Part shown: piece after piece, positions 9,404 to 18,190 of the stretch
How the letters are laid out: each line of letters starts with the position of its first letter
Position numbering within the stretch: position 1 is the stretch's first letter
Position numbers and translations under genes: made by a program
Notes under the pieces: generated by a model
The model's input: the letters and a program-made list of their open reading frames with translations, nothing else
Told to the model about the DNA's origin: nothing
Databases searched by the model: none
Assembly: GCF_009674625.1 (NCBI RefSeq)
Contig: NZ_WKJQ01000001.1
Span: forward strand, 992,001-1,056,000
Direction: 5' to 3'
DNA: 64,000 nucleotides
Origin: Haloferax marinum
GTDB lineage: Archaea > Halobacteriota > Halobacteria > Halobacteriales > Haloferacaceae

Positions 9404-10087
9404 ATGGGCACGCCACTCGACACCCGGACGGCACAAGCCGAAGAAGTACTGGAGCGCCTCTACGAGGAGTATCCCGACACCACCATCTCACTGAACTACT
9501 CGAACCGACTCGAACTCCTCATCGCCGTCATGCTCTCTGCGCAGTGTACCGACGAACGCGTCAACAAGGTCACAGCCGACCTGTTCGCAAAGTACGACAC
9601 TGCCGAGGACTACGCCGCCGCAGAGCAAGACGAGTTGGCCGAGGACATCAACTCCATCACGTACTTCAACAACAAGGCGAAGTACATCCGAAGCGCGTGC
9701 GCGGACATCATCGAGAAACACGACGGCGAAGTGCCCGACACGATGTCCGAACTGACCGACCTCGCCGGTGTCGGCCGAAAGACTGCCAACGTCGTCCTCC
9801 AACACGGCCACGACATCGTCGAAGGCATCGTCGTCGATACACACGTCCAGCGACTCTCGCGGCGACTCGGACTGACCGAAGAGGAGTATCCGGAGAAGAT
9901 AGAAGAAGACCTCATGCCGGTCGTCCCCGAGACAGACTGGCAGCAGTTCACTCACTTGTTCATCAGTCACGGTCGCGCCGTCTGTGACGCTCGTAATCCA
10001 GACTGTGACGCCTGCGTGCTCGAAGACCGCTGTCCCTCCTCGAAACTCGACCACGACGTCGACCTCGCCAGTGGCGACGAGTGGTAA
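9404..10087 (+). CDS. nth: Endonuclease III (DNA glycosylase/AP lyase)
   Basis: Base-excision repair enzyme that removes oxidised pyrimidines and cuts at abasic sites. 227 residues. The helix-hairpin-helix LAGVGRKTANVV contains the catalytic lysine, and VDTHVQRLSRRLG contains the catalytic aspartate. The C-terminal iron-sulfur cysteines have the exact C-x6-C-x2-C-x5-C spacing (CDARNPDCDACVLEDRC). The ATG at 9404 gives the normal family length; the longer open frame upstream lies in the divergent promoter region. Confidence 0.95.
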   Translation: MGTPLDTRTAQAEEVLERLYEEYPDTTISLNYSNRLELLIAVMLSAQCTDERVNKVTADLFAKYDTAEDYAAAEQDELAEDINSITYFNNKAKYIRSACADIIEKHDGEVPDTMSELTDLAGVGRKTANVVLQHGHDIVEGIVVDTHVQRLSRRLGLTEEEYPEKIEEDLMPVVPETDWQQFTHLFISHGRAVCDARNPDCDACVLEDRCPSSKLDHDVDLASGDEW

Positions 10088-10134
10088 ACGGGTCGGCGAA
10101 GGTAGTCAGCGTCGCAGAACCGACGTGGCGTTTT

Positions 10135-10617
10135 TTAGACCAACAGATATCCCGTGACGTATCGGTAGATTCCGAGAATCCACGCGAGGAACCAGAAGAC
10201 GACGTATCCGAAGACGCCGACGCGGAGACGCCCACGCCACGCGCTCATGTTCTCGTGTAGGTCGTCGAGTGAGACGTCAGGGTCCGGGTTACGATAGAGG
10301 TCTGCTTCCCACTTCGCCTGGAAGATGCGGACGATTCCGGTGAACGCGAACACGAGCATGGCGTACGCTTGCAACCCCATGATGGCGTGCAACGCGCTCA
10401 GGCCGTTCAACTGGTCGAGTAGTCGCGGGAGCATCCACGTGACGACTGGGACGGTGTTCAAGACGAGTCCTGGGAAGATTATCTTGAGGTGGTAGACGAG
10501 TACCTCCCACGACACTGTCTCGGCGTCTATCATTATCCACGCGCCGTAGAGATAGAACGGAAGACTGGCCGTGACGGTGACCGCTGCGAGTGTGGCGAGG
10601 GTCGTCTCGTCTGCCAT
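10135..10617 (-). CDS. Haloarchaeal membrane protein near the cytochrome b cluster
   Basis: 160 residues with four predicted membrane helices (about 8-28, 42-64, 80-100, 135-157), a hydrophilic loop between the third and fourth (WEADLYRNPDPDVSLDDLHE), and a short tail. HAIMGLQAYAMLVFAFTGI has a histidine in a helix, but there is no clear pair of haem ligands. I recall a halophile-only family (possibly DUF7321) placed beside the halocyanin/cytochrome b genes, which makes a role in respiration possible but unproven. It is convergent with nth. Confidence 0.7.
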   Translation of the reverse strand: MADETTLATLAAVTVTASLPFYLYGAWIMIDAETVSWEVLVYHLKIIFPGLVLNTVPVVTWMLPRLLDQLNGLSALHAIMGLQAYAMLVFAFTGIVRIFQAKWEADLYRNPDPDVSLDDLHENMSAWRGRLRVGVFGYVVFWFLAWILGIYRYVTGYLLV

Positions 10618-10814
10618 CGCCCGGCGTTCGGACGCAGTCGGCGTAAAGGGACCGATACACGGGCGGCCATTCGAGCGCTAGACCACTTTTGGACCGACCT
10701 CACCCCCCCGTAGGAAAGCAACCTCACTATCGTGGGTCGGAGCGGTCGCAGACGGCGTCGAACGCGTGAATCGGGGTCGCAACACGTTTACCGCCCTAGG
10801 TCCTACTCCCGACG

Positions 10815-11645
10815 ATGGCAGATTCGTCTTCCGCACCGGCCGACGACGAAGCGTCGCCGGAGGCGGGTACCGACGGTGCGGTGTCCGAGGACGAACTCGA
10901 AGCCCTCCGCCGAGAAGTCGAAGAGAAGTACGACTTCGACAACTTCGGCCCGGCGGACATGGCGAAGATGAGCGTCGACGAGTGGGACGCGGCGTTCGAC
11001 CCGGACTCGTGGATCGTCGGTGAAGAACTCTTAGACCGGGTCGAAGAAGAACTTCGGTACCGCGTCGCGATTCGCGAAGTGTTCGCCGTCCTCGAACGCG
11101 TCACCGAAGGCGGAGAGCCTCGGATTCTCGCGTACTCCGACGAAGGATACGCCGTCGTCTACCCGGATGGGAGTGTCGAGGGAGAAGGAACCGTCCTCCG
11201 GGACGTGAAACCGACCGTCGCGCTCTGCTCGATGGACGACTTCGAGGTGAACGAGGCACCCGCAACCGTTCGCCTCCCCTCCCCGGACGAAGTGTCACAA
11301 GGCACCGGCGACTTCGGCAACCGGATGCTGCAGGTCGTCGCCTTCGGTCAGTTACTCGGTGGGCTCGCGCTCATCGGGGCGTGGATTATCTCCCCCGACG
11401 TGCAGTCGATTATCGCGCCGGTCGTCGGCGCTGGCTTCGTTCTCATCGGCCTTTTCCTCTTCGTCACCGTCGCAAACGCCCGCCTCTCGGACCGCTTCCG
11501 GTCCGAAGAGTACCGCGACAGACTCCGCGCTATCGGCGTCGAAACCGGCGAACGTCCCGCGTTCGTGCCGGCGTTCGACGGCGACACCGACGTAGAAGCG
11601 CTGGTGGAAGGTCCTGACGGTGAACCCCTCAGTTCTGAGGGGTGA
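10815..11645 (+). CDS. Haloarchaeal membrane protein, first gene of the cytochrome b cluster
   Basis: 276 residues. An acidic N-terminus of about 150 residues includes RREVEEKYDFDNFGPADMAK and DEWDAAFDPDSWIVGEELLD, and then a small beta domain (RILAYSDEGYAVVYPDGSVE). Two membrane helices follow (about 176-196 and 201-222) and an acidic tail. It has no cysteines or histidines that would suggest a cofactor. The next gene, a halocyanin, starts 87 bases downstream with its own TATA-like box. The family is halophile-specific (possibly DUF7319, from memory), and a role in assembling the electron-transfer complex is a guess. Confidence 0.7.
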   Translation: MADSSSAPADDEASPEAGTDGAVSEDELEALRREVEEKYDFDNFGPADMAKMSVDEWDAAFDPDSWIVGEELLDRVEEELRYRVAIREVFAVLERVTEGGEPRILAYSDEGYAVVYPDGSVEGEGTVLRDVKPTVALCSMDDFEVNEAPATVRLPSPDEVSQGTGDFGNRMLQVVAFGQLLGGLALIGAWIISPDVQSIIAPVVGAGFVLIGLFLFVTVANARLSDRFRSEEYRDRLRAIGVETGERPAFVPAFDGDTDVEALVEGPDGEPLSSEG

Positions 11646-11696
11646 CGACACCGCCTCGCTCACCGCGTGAATCCCCGTCCGCGAGGCTATAGTCGG

Positions 11697-11707
11697 TGGG
11701 TTTAAGC
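11697..11707 (+). promoter_or_regulatory. TATA-like element of the halocyanin/cytochrome b operon
   Basis: GGGTTTAAGCG lies about 27-36 bases before the halocyanin ATG at 11733, at normal spacing for a leaderless haloarchaeal message. The downstream genes are tightly packed, so this is the likely promoter for 11733-15051. Confidence 0.5.
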
Positions 11708-11732
11708 GCGTCCCATTCTGACGAACGACCGT

Positions 11733-12389
11733 ATGAAAAGGCGGGAGTTTCTCCGAACGGCCGGCGGTGCCACAGCCGCCGCGACCGCTGCCGCCGGGAC
11801 CGCTGCTGCTGCGCAGGAAGAAGGCGGCGGTGGAGCGCAGGTTCAACCTGACTTCGGCGGTTGGCTCGACGGCATCGACGGAGGTTACGAAGACCTCCGC
11901 GGCCAGAGCGAAGTGACAGTCGAAGTCGGTGCCTCCGGAAACGGTGGTGCCCTTGCGTTCGCCCCGGCAGGCATCTGGGTCGACCCCGGTACGACCGTAA
12001 CGTGGGAATGGACTGGCGAAGGCGGTGGCCACAACGTCAAGATGGAAGAAGGACCAGCAGGTCTCGACTCCGGCGCCCCTGTCGCTGAGGCCGGAACCAC
12101 CTACGAGTACACCTTCGAAGAGGGTGACGCAGGTATCTCGAAATACTTCTGTGCGCCCCACAAGGCACTCGGCATGAAAGGTGCAGTCGCCGTCGGCGGC
12201 GACGTGGCAACCGTCAGCGTCGGTGGTGGCGGCGGCGAGAAAGAACTCGAGGAACTCGGCGTTCCGATTCAGGCGCACTGGGTCGGGTCGGCGACCATCC
12301 TCGGAATCATCGTCACCATCATCTACACGTTCTTCATCTTGAAGTACGGCGAGTCCCCGAATACGGGTAACACTGGAGGTGGCGAATAA
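11733..12389 (+). CDS. Membrane-anchored halocyanin (blue copper protein)
   Basis: 218-residue type 1 copper electron carrier. The N-terminus KRREFLRTAGG is a Tat export signal with an alanine-rich hydrophobic core. The cupredoxin domain runs about 55-160 with ligands His100 (GGGHNVKM), Cys140 (YFCAPH), His143 and Met148 (KALGM). A C-terminal helix (about 178-202) anchors it, so the domain faces outward at both tethered ends or is cleaved at the N-terminus. The stop overlaps the next start by one base (TAATG), with GGAGGTG upstream as a ribosome site. It stands where a Rieske gene might be expected. A near-identical copy starts at 28116. Confidence 0.92.
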   Translation: MKRREFLRTAGGATAAATAAAGTAAAAQEEGGGGAQVQPDFGGWLDGIDGGYEDLRGQSEVTVEVGASGNGGALAFAPAGIWVDPGTTVTWEWTGEGGGHNVKMEEGPAGLDSGAPVAEAGTTYEYTFEEGDAGISKYFCAPHKALGMKGAVAVGGDVATVSVGGGGGEKELEELGVPIQAHWVGSATILGIIVTIIYTFFILKYGESPNTGNTGGGE

Positions 12390-12775
12390 TGTCCTCGACC
12401 GGAAGCACATACGGCGATATTCACCGATACGAACCGGCACGCGAGAGTACTGCGGCGGCCATCGCGATCGTCCTCTTGACGATTATCGAGGTCGTGTTCG
12501 TCTTCCTCTTCACCTTTGGATTCGTCTCCGGGTGGGGCCTGACGGACACGGGTAACATGTTCCTCGGCGGCGTCCTCGCCGTCATCTTCGTGGACCTCGC
12601 GTTCATCCTCGCACTGTACCGCAAGGAGTTCCTCCCAGACGTCATGATCGTCAAGAAACGGCGTCGTAAGTGGGAAGACCTCTACGTCCGCGAGGAGGAC
12701 GTCGACGGTGTCACGCTCGGTGACGGTGCGTGGGACCAGGTCAAGCGCGCGGTGTACCCCTACTACAAGCGATAA
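12389..12775 (+). CDS. Two-helix membrane subunit of the cytochrome b cluster
   Basis: 128 residues. Two membrane helices (about 20-45 and 54-76) are followed by a basic patch VKKRRRKWEDLYVREEDVDG and a conserved end AWDQVKRAVYPYYKR. Residues 1-19 are soluble. The gene is squeezed between halocyanin (one-base overlap) and cytochrome b (two-base gap), which strongly implies that it is a subunit or assembly factor of the same complex. Halophile-specific family (possibly DUF7318). No cofactor ligands seen. Confidence 0.8.
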   Translation: MSSTGSTYGDIHRYEPARESTAAAIAIVLLTIIEVVFVFLFTFGFVSGWGLTDTGNMFLGGVLAVIFVDLAFILALYRKEFLPDVMIVKKRRRKWEDLYVREEDVDGVTLGDGAWDQVKRAVYPYYKR

Positions 12776-12777
12776 CC

Positions 12778-13572
12778 ATGAGTCTCGAACGCAAAGAAGA
12801 ACACGACCACAAAGCCTGGATGAAGAAGAAGGACCTCACACCTATCGAGGCCACCTTCCTCACGACCCTCATCTGGCTGGATAAGCGACTCCGCATCGTC
12901 GACTACCTCGAGCTTCTGGAGACACTCTACTACAAAGTCAACCTCCAGATGCCGAAGAGCCACACCGAGCAATACAACCTCGACAACAAGTTCTGGTACT
13001 GGTACCCCCTGTACACGCTTGGGTTGTTCTCGACGCTCGCATACGTCGTCGCAGCGATTAGTGGTGCCCTCCTCGGGTTCTACTACTCCCCCGCGACGAG
13101 TGGCGACCCGACGACTGCGTACAACAGTATCGAGTTCATCATGCGCGACCTGCAGTTCGGCTTCATGCTTCGCTCCATCCACCGGTGGTCGGCACAGGTG
13201 ATGGTCGCAGCAGTGTTCCTGCACATGCTCCGTGTCTACTTCACGGGGTCGTACAAGGAACCGCGTGAGCTGAACTGGCTTCTCGGAATCGTCCTGATCA
13301 GCCTGACGATGGTGTTCGGGTACACGGGATACCTGCTCCCGTGGGACCAGCTCGCCTTCTGGGCCGGTCAGATCGGCGTCGAGATGTCGCTGTCCGTCCC
13401 GCTCGCTGGTGAGTGGGTCGCACAGCTCCTGTTCGGCGGCTTCACGCTGAGTCAGGCGACGCTCCAGCGCATGTACATCCTGCACGTGTTCCTGCTCCCG
13501 TTCGTCGTGACGACACTCATCGCGATTCACATCGGCATCGTGTGGGTGCAGGGCATCGCGGAGCCGCACTGA
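12778..13572 (+). CDS. petB: Cytochrome b subunit (b6 type)
   Basis: Di-haem cytochrome b that oxidises quinol at the membrane and passes electrons to the copper protein. 264 residues. Haem ligands are His135 and His149 (SIHRWSAQVMVAAVFLH) and His236 and His251 (LHVFLLPFVVTTLIAIH). The spacings of 13 and 14 residues between them are those of cytochrome b6 rather than mitochondrial cytochrome b. Four helices lie after a soluble N-terminus of about 75 residues. FGYTGYLLPWDQLAFWA is also typical. The second half of cytochrome b is encoded by the next gene. Confidence 0.95.
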   Translation: MSLERKEEHDHKAWMKKKDLTPIEATFLTTLIWLDKRLRIVDYLELLETLYYKVNLQMPKSHTEQYNLDNKFWYWYPLYTLGLFSTLAYVVAAISGALLGFYYSPATSGDPTTAYNSIEFIMRDLQFGFMLRSIHRWSAQVMVAAVFLHMLRVYFTGSYKEPRELNWLLGIVLISLTMVFGYTGYLLPWDQLAFWAGQIGVEMSLSVPLAGEWVAQLLFGGFTLSQATLQRMYILHVFLLPFVVTTLIAIHIGIVWVQGIAEPH

Positions 13573-13582
13573 GGTGACAAAC

Positions 13583-14347
13583 ATGAGCGACAACGAATCC
13601 GAAACCAAGGAGATTCGCACCGACGGCACGGGCATCGTTGCCCCGGACAACGAGACGCCCACGTGGAGCGAGCGCAAGGCTCGCAAGACGGGGCTCTCTC
13701 GGCTCACTTACGAGTACTTCGAGCGTGCACGTCGTGAAGACCAAGACCTCCGTACGGAGTCCGACTACGTCGAGCGTGACGTACTCGCGTTCCCGACGTG
13801 GCCCCACGAGACGGTTCGAAACCTCTCTATCGCGTCGTTCTTCGTCGGGATGATTCTGTTCCTCTCGGCGACGATGCCGCCGCACATCGGCGCGCCCGCG
13901 AACCCGAGTCAGACGCCGGCCATCATCCTGCCCGACTGGTATCTCTACTGGTCGTTCGGGCTGCTCAAGCTCAACCCGCTGAACCCCGAACTCGCCATCC
14001 TCGGCGGCCAGAAGATTATGGCCGACCGGACGTATGGCGTGCTCGCGAACGGTGTCGTCGTCGGCTTCATCGCCATCGTCCCCTTCCTCAACAAGGGGTC
14101 CGCGCGTCGTCCCGTCGAGCAACCGTTCTGGGCGGCAGTGGGCGTCGCAGGCGTGGTGTTCGCGATGACCATCTCGCTCTTGGCAGTCAAGAACCTCATG
14201 CCGATGAACGTCGACTTGCTGTTCGACCTGACGTTCCTGCTCCCAATCGTCTTCGGGACGGTCACCTACGCGGTGCTCAAGACGATGCGTGAGGGCTACA
14301 TGTACAACCTCAACCGCCGCTACTACCGACTTCGCCCGCCGAAGTAG
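13583..14347 (+). CDS. petD: Cytochrome b C-terminal subunit (subunit IV type)
   Basis: 254 residues, equivalent to the C-terminal half of cytochrome b. The quinol-site motif is PDWY (117-120) in place of the common PEWY. Helices follow around 82-100, 150-170, 186-208 and 214-236. The N-terminus (about 75 residues) is soluble and basic/acidic. The ATG at 13583 is chosen over a GTG nine bases earlier because GAGGTGA at 13571-13577 is a well-placed ribosome site. A second gene for almost the same protein lies at 50857-51678. Confidence 0.94.
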   Translation: MSDNESETKEIRTDGTGIVAPDNETPTWSERKARKTGLSRLTYEYFERARREDQDLRTESDYVERDVLAFPTWPHETVRNLSIASFFVGMILFLSATMPPHIGAPANPSQTPAIILPDWYLYWSFGLLKLNPLNPELAILGGQKIMADRTYGVLANGVVVGFIAIVPFLNKGSARRPVEQPFWAAVGVAGVVFAMTISLLAVKNLMPMNVDLLFDLTFLLPIVFGTVTYAVLKTMREGYMYNLNRRYYRLRPPK

Positions 14348-14387
14348 AGCGGAACCACTACCAACCATCCCTTCGTAGAGACGCGTA

Positions 14388-14777
14388 ATGACAGATAGCG
14401 ACGCGACTAGCGGGCCCGGTGGCACCGGAAAACCGAGGCGGGAAAGACGTGGTCGCCGCGACATCGTCGTCCCCATGCGACTCTACAAGACGGTCACCGT
14501 CTTCTCGACGCTCATCGCCGTCGTCAGTGTCGTCCTCGGCTTCATCTTTCTCGACGCCGCAACGCTGCAGGTGAGCGCGCTCCGGGCGCTCATCACCAGC
14601 GCACTCGGGTTCGTCGGTGTCGGCGTCGACGCTGGCATCCTGAGCACGGCACTGGCTGTCGTCGGACTGACGATTATCGCATTCGGTGCCGTGGTGTACA
14701 CCCTCGGGACCAGATTCCGCGCCCAAGGAATGGGAAAGTCTCAAGAGGACTCCGGCGAAGATTCGAACAATGGCTGA
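14388..14777 (+). CDS. Two-helix membrane protein of the cytochrome b cluster
   Basis: 129 residues. A basic N-terminus (GKPRRERRGRRDIVVPMRLYK) is followed by two membrane helices (about 33-56 and 81-105) and a short polar tail. The stop overlaps the start of the next gene by eight bases. It has no cofactor motif. Halophile-specific family (possibly DUF7315, from memory). Position in the tight gene row suggests a small subunit or assembly factor of the bc-type complex. Confidence 0.75.
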   Translation: MTDSDATSGPGGTGKPRRERRGRRDIVVPMRLYKTVTVFSTLIAVVSVVLGFIFLDAATLQVSALRALITSALGFVGVGVDAGILSTALAVVGLTIIAFGAVVYTLGTRFRAQGMGKSQEDSGEDSNNG

Positions 14778-15051
14778 CGAATTCATCAAGGGTCTGGGTA
14801 TCCTGACCGGTGCCGGTCTCGCGTGGATGGTGCTCGCATCGTGGTACCGGACGAGCAGTTTCGAGAGCACGAAACAGCTCATCGAACCACTCTCGTCGGG
14901 TGCGACCGAAGGCATCTTCAACATCATCGCCGTCACCCTGATGGACGTATTCCTCTGGTTCGCTATCCTCGGTGCGCTCACGTTCTGGGTGCTCATCCCA
15001 GCGGGCCACCAGGTGATGTCCGCGCTCGAAGAACGGCGTAACGCGCAGTAA
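14770..15051 (+). CDS. Small two-helix membrane protein of the cytochrome b cluster
   Basis: 93 residues with helices at about 7-24 and 52-77 (FNIIAVTLMDVFLWFAILGAL) separated by a polar loop, and a short tail ALEERRNAQ. The ATG at 14770 lies inside the end of the previous gene. There is no metal or haem ligand pair. Halophile-specific (possibly DUF7314). The overlap ties it to the same message and probably the same complex. Confidence 0.75.
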   Translation: MADEFIKGLGILTGAGLAWMVLASWYRTSSFESTKQLIEPLSSGATEGIFNIIAVTLMDVFLWFAILGALTFWVLIPAGHQVMSALEERRNAQ

Positions 15052-15183
15052 CACTCGAGCGCGTTCTTCTCTCGTTTCCACCGAGGAAAGTATAAAAAGC
15101 CCTCAGTATAGCGGTCGCTGTCCACCCCTTCGTGCCGCGTCAGATTGGAAAAACTCTAATGAGTATCCCTCTGACGTTCCTGT

Positions 15184-15624
15184 ATGCAACCACTCCAGTT
15201 CCTCGTCCCACTCGACCAGTTGGCGGCGGTCGAACCCATCGTTCCCATCGCGATACTCGTGATGGTGCTCGCGAACTTCGCGACCCGTCTCCTCGCACAC
15301 CGGTCGCACGTCAACCAAGCTGAAGATGGTGCAGACGAACTCTCGCGCTTCCTGCCACACAGCTTTACGTCCGGCGGACTCGTCTTGTTGTCGTTCGTCT
15401 ACCTGCTCGTCGAACCGCACGGCGGGATGGTCATGACCGTCCTCGTCGTCGGGATGTTCCTGACCGACTTCTTCGAGTTCGAAGCACGCAACGTCGAAGC
15501 GCGCAACGACCGCAAACTCGACCGGCCGAACGGCGCAGTCGTCGCGTCGGTCCTCGTGTTCATGTACGCGGCGTACCAGGCACTCTTCTTCCTCGTCGCG
15601 GACGTCTGGAACGCCGTCATCTGA
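15184..15624 (+). CDS. Membrane protein at the end of the cytochrome b cluster
   Basis: 146 residues with about four helices (about 16-36, 59-75, 79-95, 117-140). A loop HRSHVNQAEDGADELSRFLP and a second LDRPNGAVV are polar. There is a 132-base gap before it containing AGTATAAAAAGC near 15089, so it may have its own promoter. Halophile-specific (possibly DUF7313). It probably belongs to the respiratory cluster but the link is only positional. Confidence 0.7.
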   Translation: MQPLQFLVPLDQLAAVEPIVPIAILVMVLANFATRLLAHRSHVNQAEDGADELSRFLPHSFTSGGLVLLSFVYLLVEPHGGMVMTVLVVGMFLTDFFEFEARNVEARNDRKLDRPNGAVVASVLVFMYAAYQALFFLVADVWNAVI

Positions 15625-15752
15625 GGCAACTTCGACGAATTCGTTTTTGCGACCGACTCCCGAGACGTTTCGGTAGCACGCTGCGAACAGGAGTCTCGAT
15701 GCTGAGCAGTCGCTCTCGGGTCGAATAGCGTCGCGTCCACAGAGCGCTCGCC

Positions 15753-16481
15753 TCAGCGCGAGAGGAGCGTGGCGGTCCCGTCGACCGTGACGTAGACGGG
15801 GTCGGACGGAGAAACGTCGCAGACGACGCCGTCGTCGACGACGAGCGAGACTGGCGTATCGTCGCGTTCGACGGTGAGTCGAAGCGGTGGTTGGAAGACC
15901 CACGTGTCGGTTCGGGTCGCGTAGGGCGAGACGGGAACGACGGCCACGCCAGCGTTCGGGCCGACGACAGACCCGCCTGCCGCACGAGCGTATCCAGTGC
16001 TCCCGAGCGGTGTCGCGACGACCACACCGTCGGCACGGAACTCGTCTACGGACACCCAGTCGTCGTCCGACTCGTCTGTCGGCGTATCGACCGGTGCCTC
16101 CGGGCCAACGTGTGCGACACCGTACTCCGAGATGCGCGCCGGTTCGCTCGTGATGAGCATCGTATCGAACAGTGCGCGTCCAACCTGGTCGCCACCGACA
16201 GTGACAGAGAGAATCGGGTGTTCGAAGAGTCGACCGTCACCCGCGGTGACCGACGAGATGGCGTCGGTGAGTTCACGGCGTGGAACCGACCACGGTGCGC
16301 CACAGTCGACCGGAAAGACCGGGCAGTCAAACGCCGAATCGAAGACGGCGTCGGCGACCGACGACTCTCCGACGGCGACGACGGCGTCAGCGGATGGTTC
16401 CTCGTCGGGTGAGACGACGCTCCCACCGGCCTCGCGAATCGCGGTGCCGACCGACTCGTCACCGACGACTGCGAATCTCAT
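15753..16481 (-). CDS. nadK: NAD kinase-like protein
   Basis: 242 residues related to ATP-NAD kinase, which makes NADP. The second family motif is present as PLGSTGYARAAGG, and the later region RTDTWVFQPPLRLTVERDDT fits the beta domain of the family. The first motif, usually GGDGT and needed for phosphate transfer, is not recognisable: the matching place reads VVAVGESSVADAV (about 34-46). The ATG at 16481 follows a TATA-poor region with tandem repeats. It may be a second, diverged NAD kinase or a regulator with the fold only. The symbol is tentative. Confidence 0.65.
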   Translation of the reverse strand: MRFAVVGDESVGTAIREAGGSVVSPDEEPSADAVVAVGESSVADAVFDSAFDCPVFPVDCGAPWSVPRRELTDAISSVTAGDGRLFEHPILSVTVGGDQVGRALFDTMLITSEPARISEYGVAHVGPEAPVDTPTDESDDDWVSVDEFRADGVVVATPLGSTGYARAAGGSVVGPNAGVAVVPVSPYATRTDTWVFQPPLRLTVERDDTPVSLVVDDGVVCDVSPSDPVYVTVDGTATLLSR

Positions 16482-16741
16482 CGCCGTCTCCCTCCGAGGG
16501 GGAACCAAAGCATCGTCCCGTGCTACGCTTCCCCGAATAAAAGCCCTCGTGGTTCGCCGGCGCGACGGGCCCGGCGGGTGTCGGTTATCGATGGCGACGG
16601 GAATCTGCGATCGATGGCGACGAGTGTCTGCTATCGATGGCGACGAGTGTCTGCTATCGATGGCGACGAGTGTCTGCTACCGATGGTGCCGTGGTATCAC
16701 ACCGACGAAACGGTGTGTTTCCGTCGAGTCGGTGTGCGGTC
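16482..16741. other. Intergenic gap of 260 bases with tandem repeats
   Basis: The gap between the M28 peptidase stop and the NAD kinase-like start, both on the minus strand, has no credible gene. It holds the 23-base tandem repeats and an AT-poor flank. Confidence 0.6.
16585..16700. repeat. Five copies of a 23-base tandem repeat
   Basis: The unit ATCGATGGCGACGAGTGTCT plus three bases starts at 16587, 16610, 16633, 16656 and 16679. Copies 3 and 4 are identical; the outer copies differ at a few bases. There are no spacers. Each unit contains the palindrome ATCGAT. Confidence 0.85.
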
Positions 16742-18049
16742 TCAGAACGGCCAGTCGCCAGTGACCTTCATGCCCGCGGCTTGGTCTTCTGCTTCGAGCG
16801 CCGCCGCGATATCCTCGGGTGGGGCGTGCGGAATCTCGCGGTCGGCACGGGCGAGTTCGACGGTGAGTTCGGTCAGCAGTATCGCTTGCTCGCGGAGCGT
16901 CCGCGATTCGAGTTTCTCGATGGTGTCGGCGTGGGTGTGACCCCACCCGCGGCCTCGACCTTTCTTCTTGCTCCCGACCATGAACGCCGGCACGCCATGG
17001 GCGACGAACGGCCAGTGGTCACTGTGCGGGAGTTGTTCGGGAATCGTCGCGACGTCGTGGTCGAATCGCTCGGAGACAGTCTTGGCCGCTGCTTCGAGTT
17101 CGTCGAATCCGTGGGTGTGGAGCTTGAGCGTTCGCCCGGCGGCCACACCGTCGTTGTTGACGATTGCTTTGACGTTCGCGCGGTCTGCGCCCAGTCGCTC
17201 CGCTTCGTGTTCGGACCCGACGAGACCGACTTCCTCTGCACCGAAGCAGACGAACCGCACGCGCGTCTCCAGTTCGTCTTCGCGGGCGGCGAGTGCGCGG
17301 GCGATTTCGACGACCATCGCCGTCCCCGCTCCGTTGTCCATCGCGCCCTCGGCGATGTCGTGAGCGTCGAGGTGACTCGTCACCAGCAGTTCCTCGTCGG
17401 TGTCGGGGCCGAGTTCGGCGTGGACGTTGCCACTGCTCGCGGCAGGCGTCTCGCAGTGGACTTCGACGGTGACTTCTTCGCCCTCGAACCGGCGGCCGAG
17501 ACGGGCACCGACTTCCTTGCTCACGCCGACGGCCGGGATGTCGCCAATCGGGGCGTCTGCGGTGCCGACACTGCCCGTCGGTGGGAGTTGTCCGGGGACG
17601 TGGTTGGCGAAGATGAACCCCGCGGCGTTGGACTGAACCGCGTAGTAGTACTTCTCGCGGCGGTGGATGAAGCGGTCGTAGTGGTCTGGGACGGTCGACG
17701 AGACGACGACGACCTTCCCAGAGAGGTCACGGTCGAAGTCCTCGGGGAGTCCGTATCCGAGGTCCACGAGTTCACCGGTGGCCTGTCCGGCAGGACTGCG
17801 GGGGAGCGCGATACACTCCTGTGTCGTGTCGTGGGCGACGATCGTGCTGTCACCACGTTCCCACCCCTGAATGTCGAACGAGTCGATGTACGCGTCGCGC
17901 GCACCGACTGCTTCGAGTGCGTCGCGCGTCGCTTCCATCGCCTCGCGTTCGCCCGGCGACCCCGCCATTCTGTTTCCGATGTCGACGAGTCGTTCGAGAT
18001 GCGTCCACCCGACGTCGCTCGTGAAGGTGTCTCCAATCCAGTCGGTCAT
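16742..18049 (-). CDS. M28 family zinc aminopeptidase
   Basis: 435-residue peptidase with a protease-associated insert. Zinc ligands and active residues follow M28 order: SHLDAHD, MDNGAG (bridging Asp), FGAEEVGLVG (catalytic Glu pair), VNNDGV, and HTHADT near the end. No signal peptide, so it should act in the cytoplasm. The ATG at 18049 begins MTDWIGDTF. A GTG at 18103 would add 18 residues that look less conserved. It is divergent from the thiolase gene. Confidence 0.9.
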   Translation of the reverse strand: MTDWIGDTFTSDVGWTHLERLVDIGNRMAGSPGEREAMEATRDALEAVGARDAYIDSFDIQGWERGDSTIVAHDTTQECIALPRSPAGQATGELVDLGYGLPEDFDRDLSGKVVVVSSTVPDHYDRFIHRREKYYYAVQSNAAGFIFANHVPGQLPPTGSVGTADAPIGDIPAVGVSKEVGARLGRRFEGEEVTVEVHCETPAASSGNVHAELGPDTDEELLVTSHLDAHDIAEGAMDNGAGTAMVVEIARALAAREDELETRVRFVCFGAEEVGLVGSEHEAERLGADRANVKAIVNNDGVAAGRTLKLHTHGFDELEAAAKTVSERFDHDVATIPEQLPHSDHWPFVAHGVPAFMVGSKKKGRGRGWGHTHADTIEKLESRTLREQAILLTELTVELARADREIPHAPPEDIAAALEAEDQAAGMKVTGDWPF

Positions 18050-18190
18050 ACTGCTACGGTCACGCGGTTCGATGGTAACGATTCCGGTAGTCGAATCGGC
18101 CACAGAGACACTCGGAATCGAGTGAATCGCTTGGCGACGGTTTACCGATGAACGGCAAGTTCAAGGGGCATCTATCACGTACAATTATCC

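Noticed and set aside
16637-18151. 504-residue plus-strand open frame through the 23-base repeats
   Set aside because: Mirror of the M28 peptidase; the start is inside the tandem repeats.
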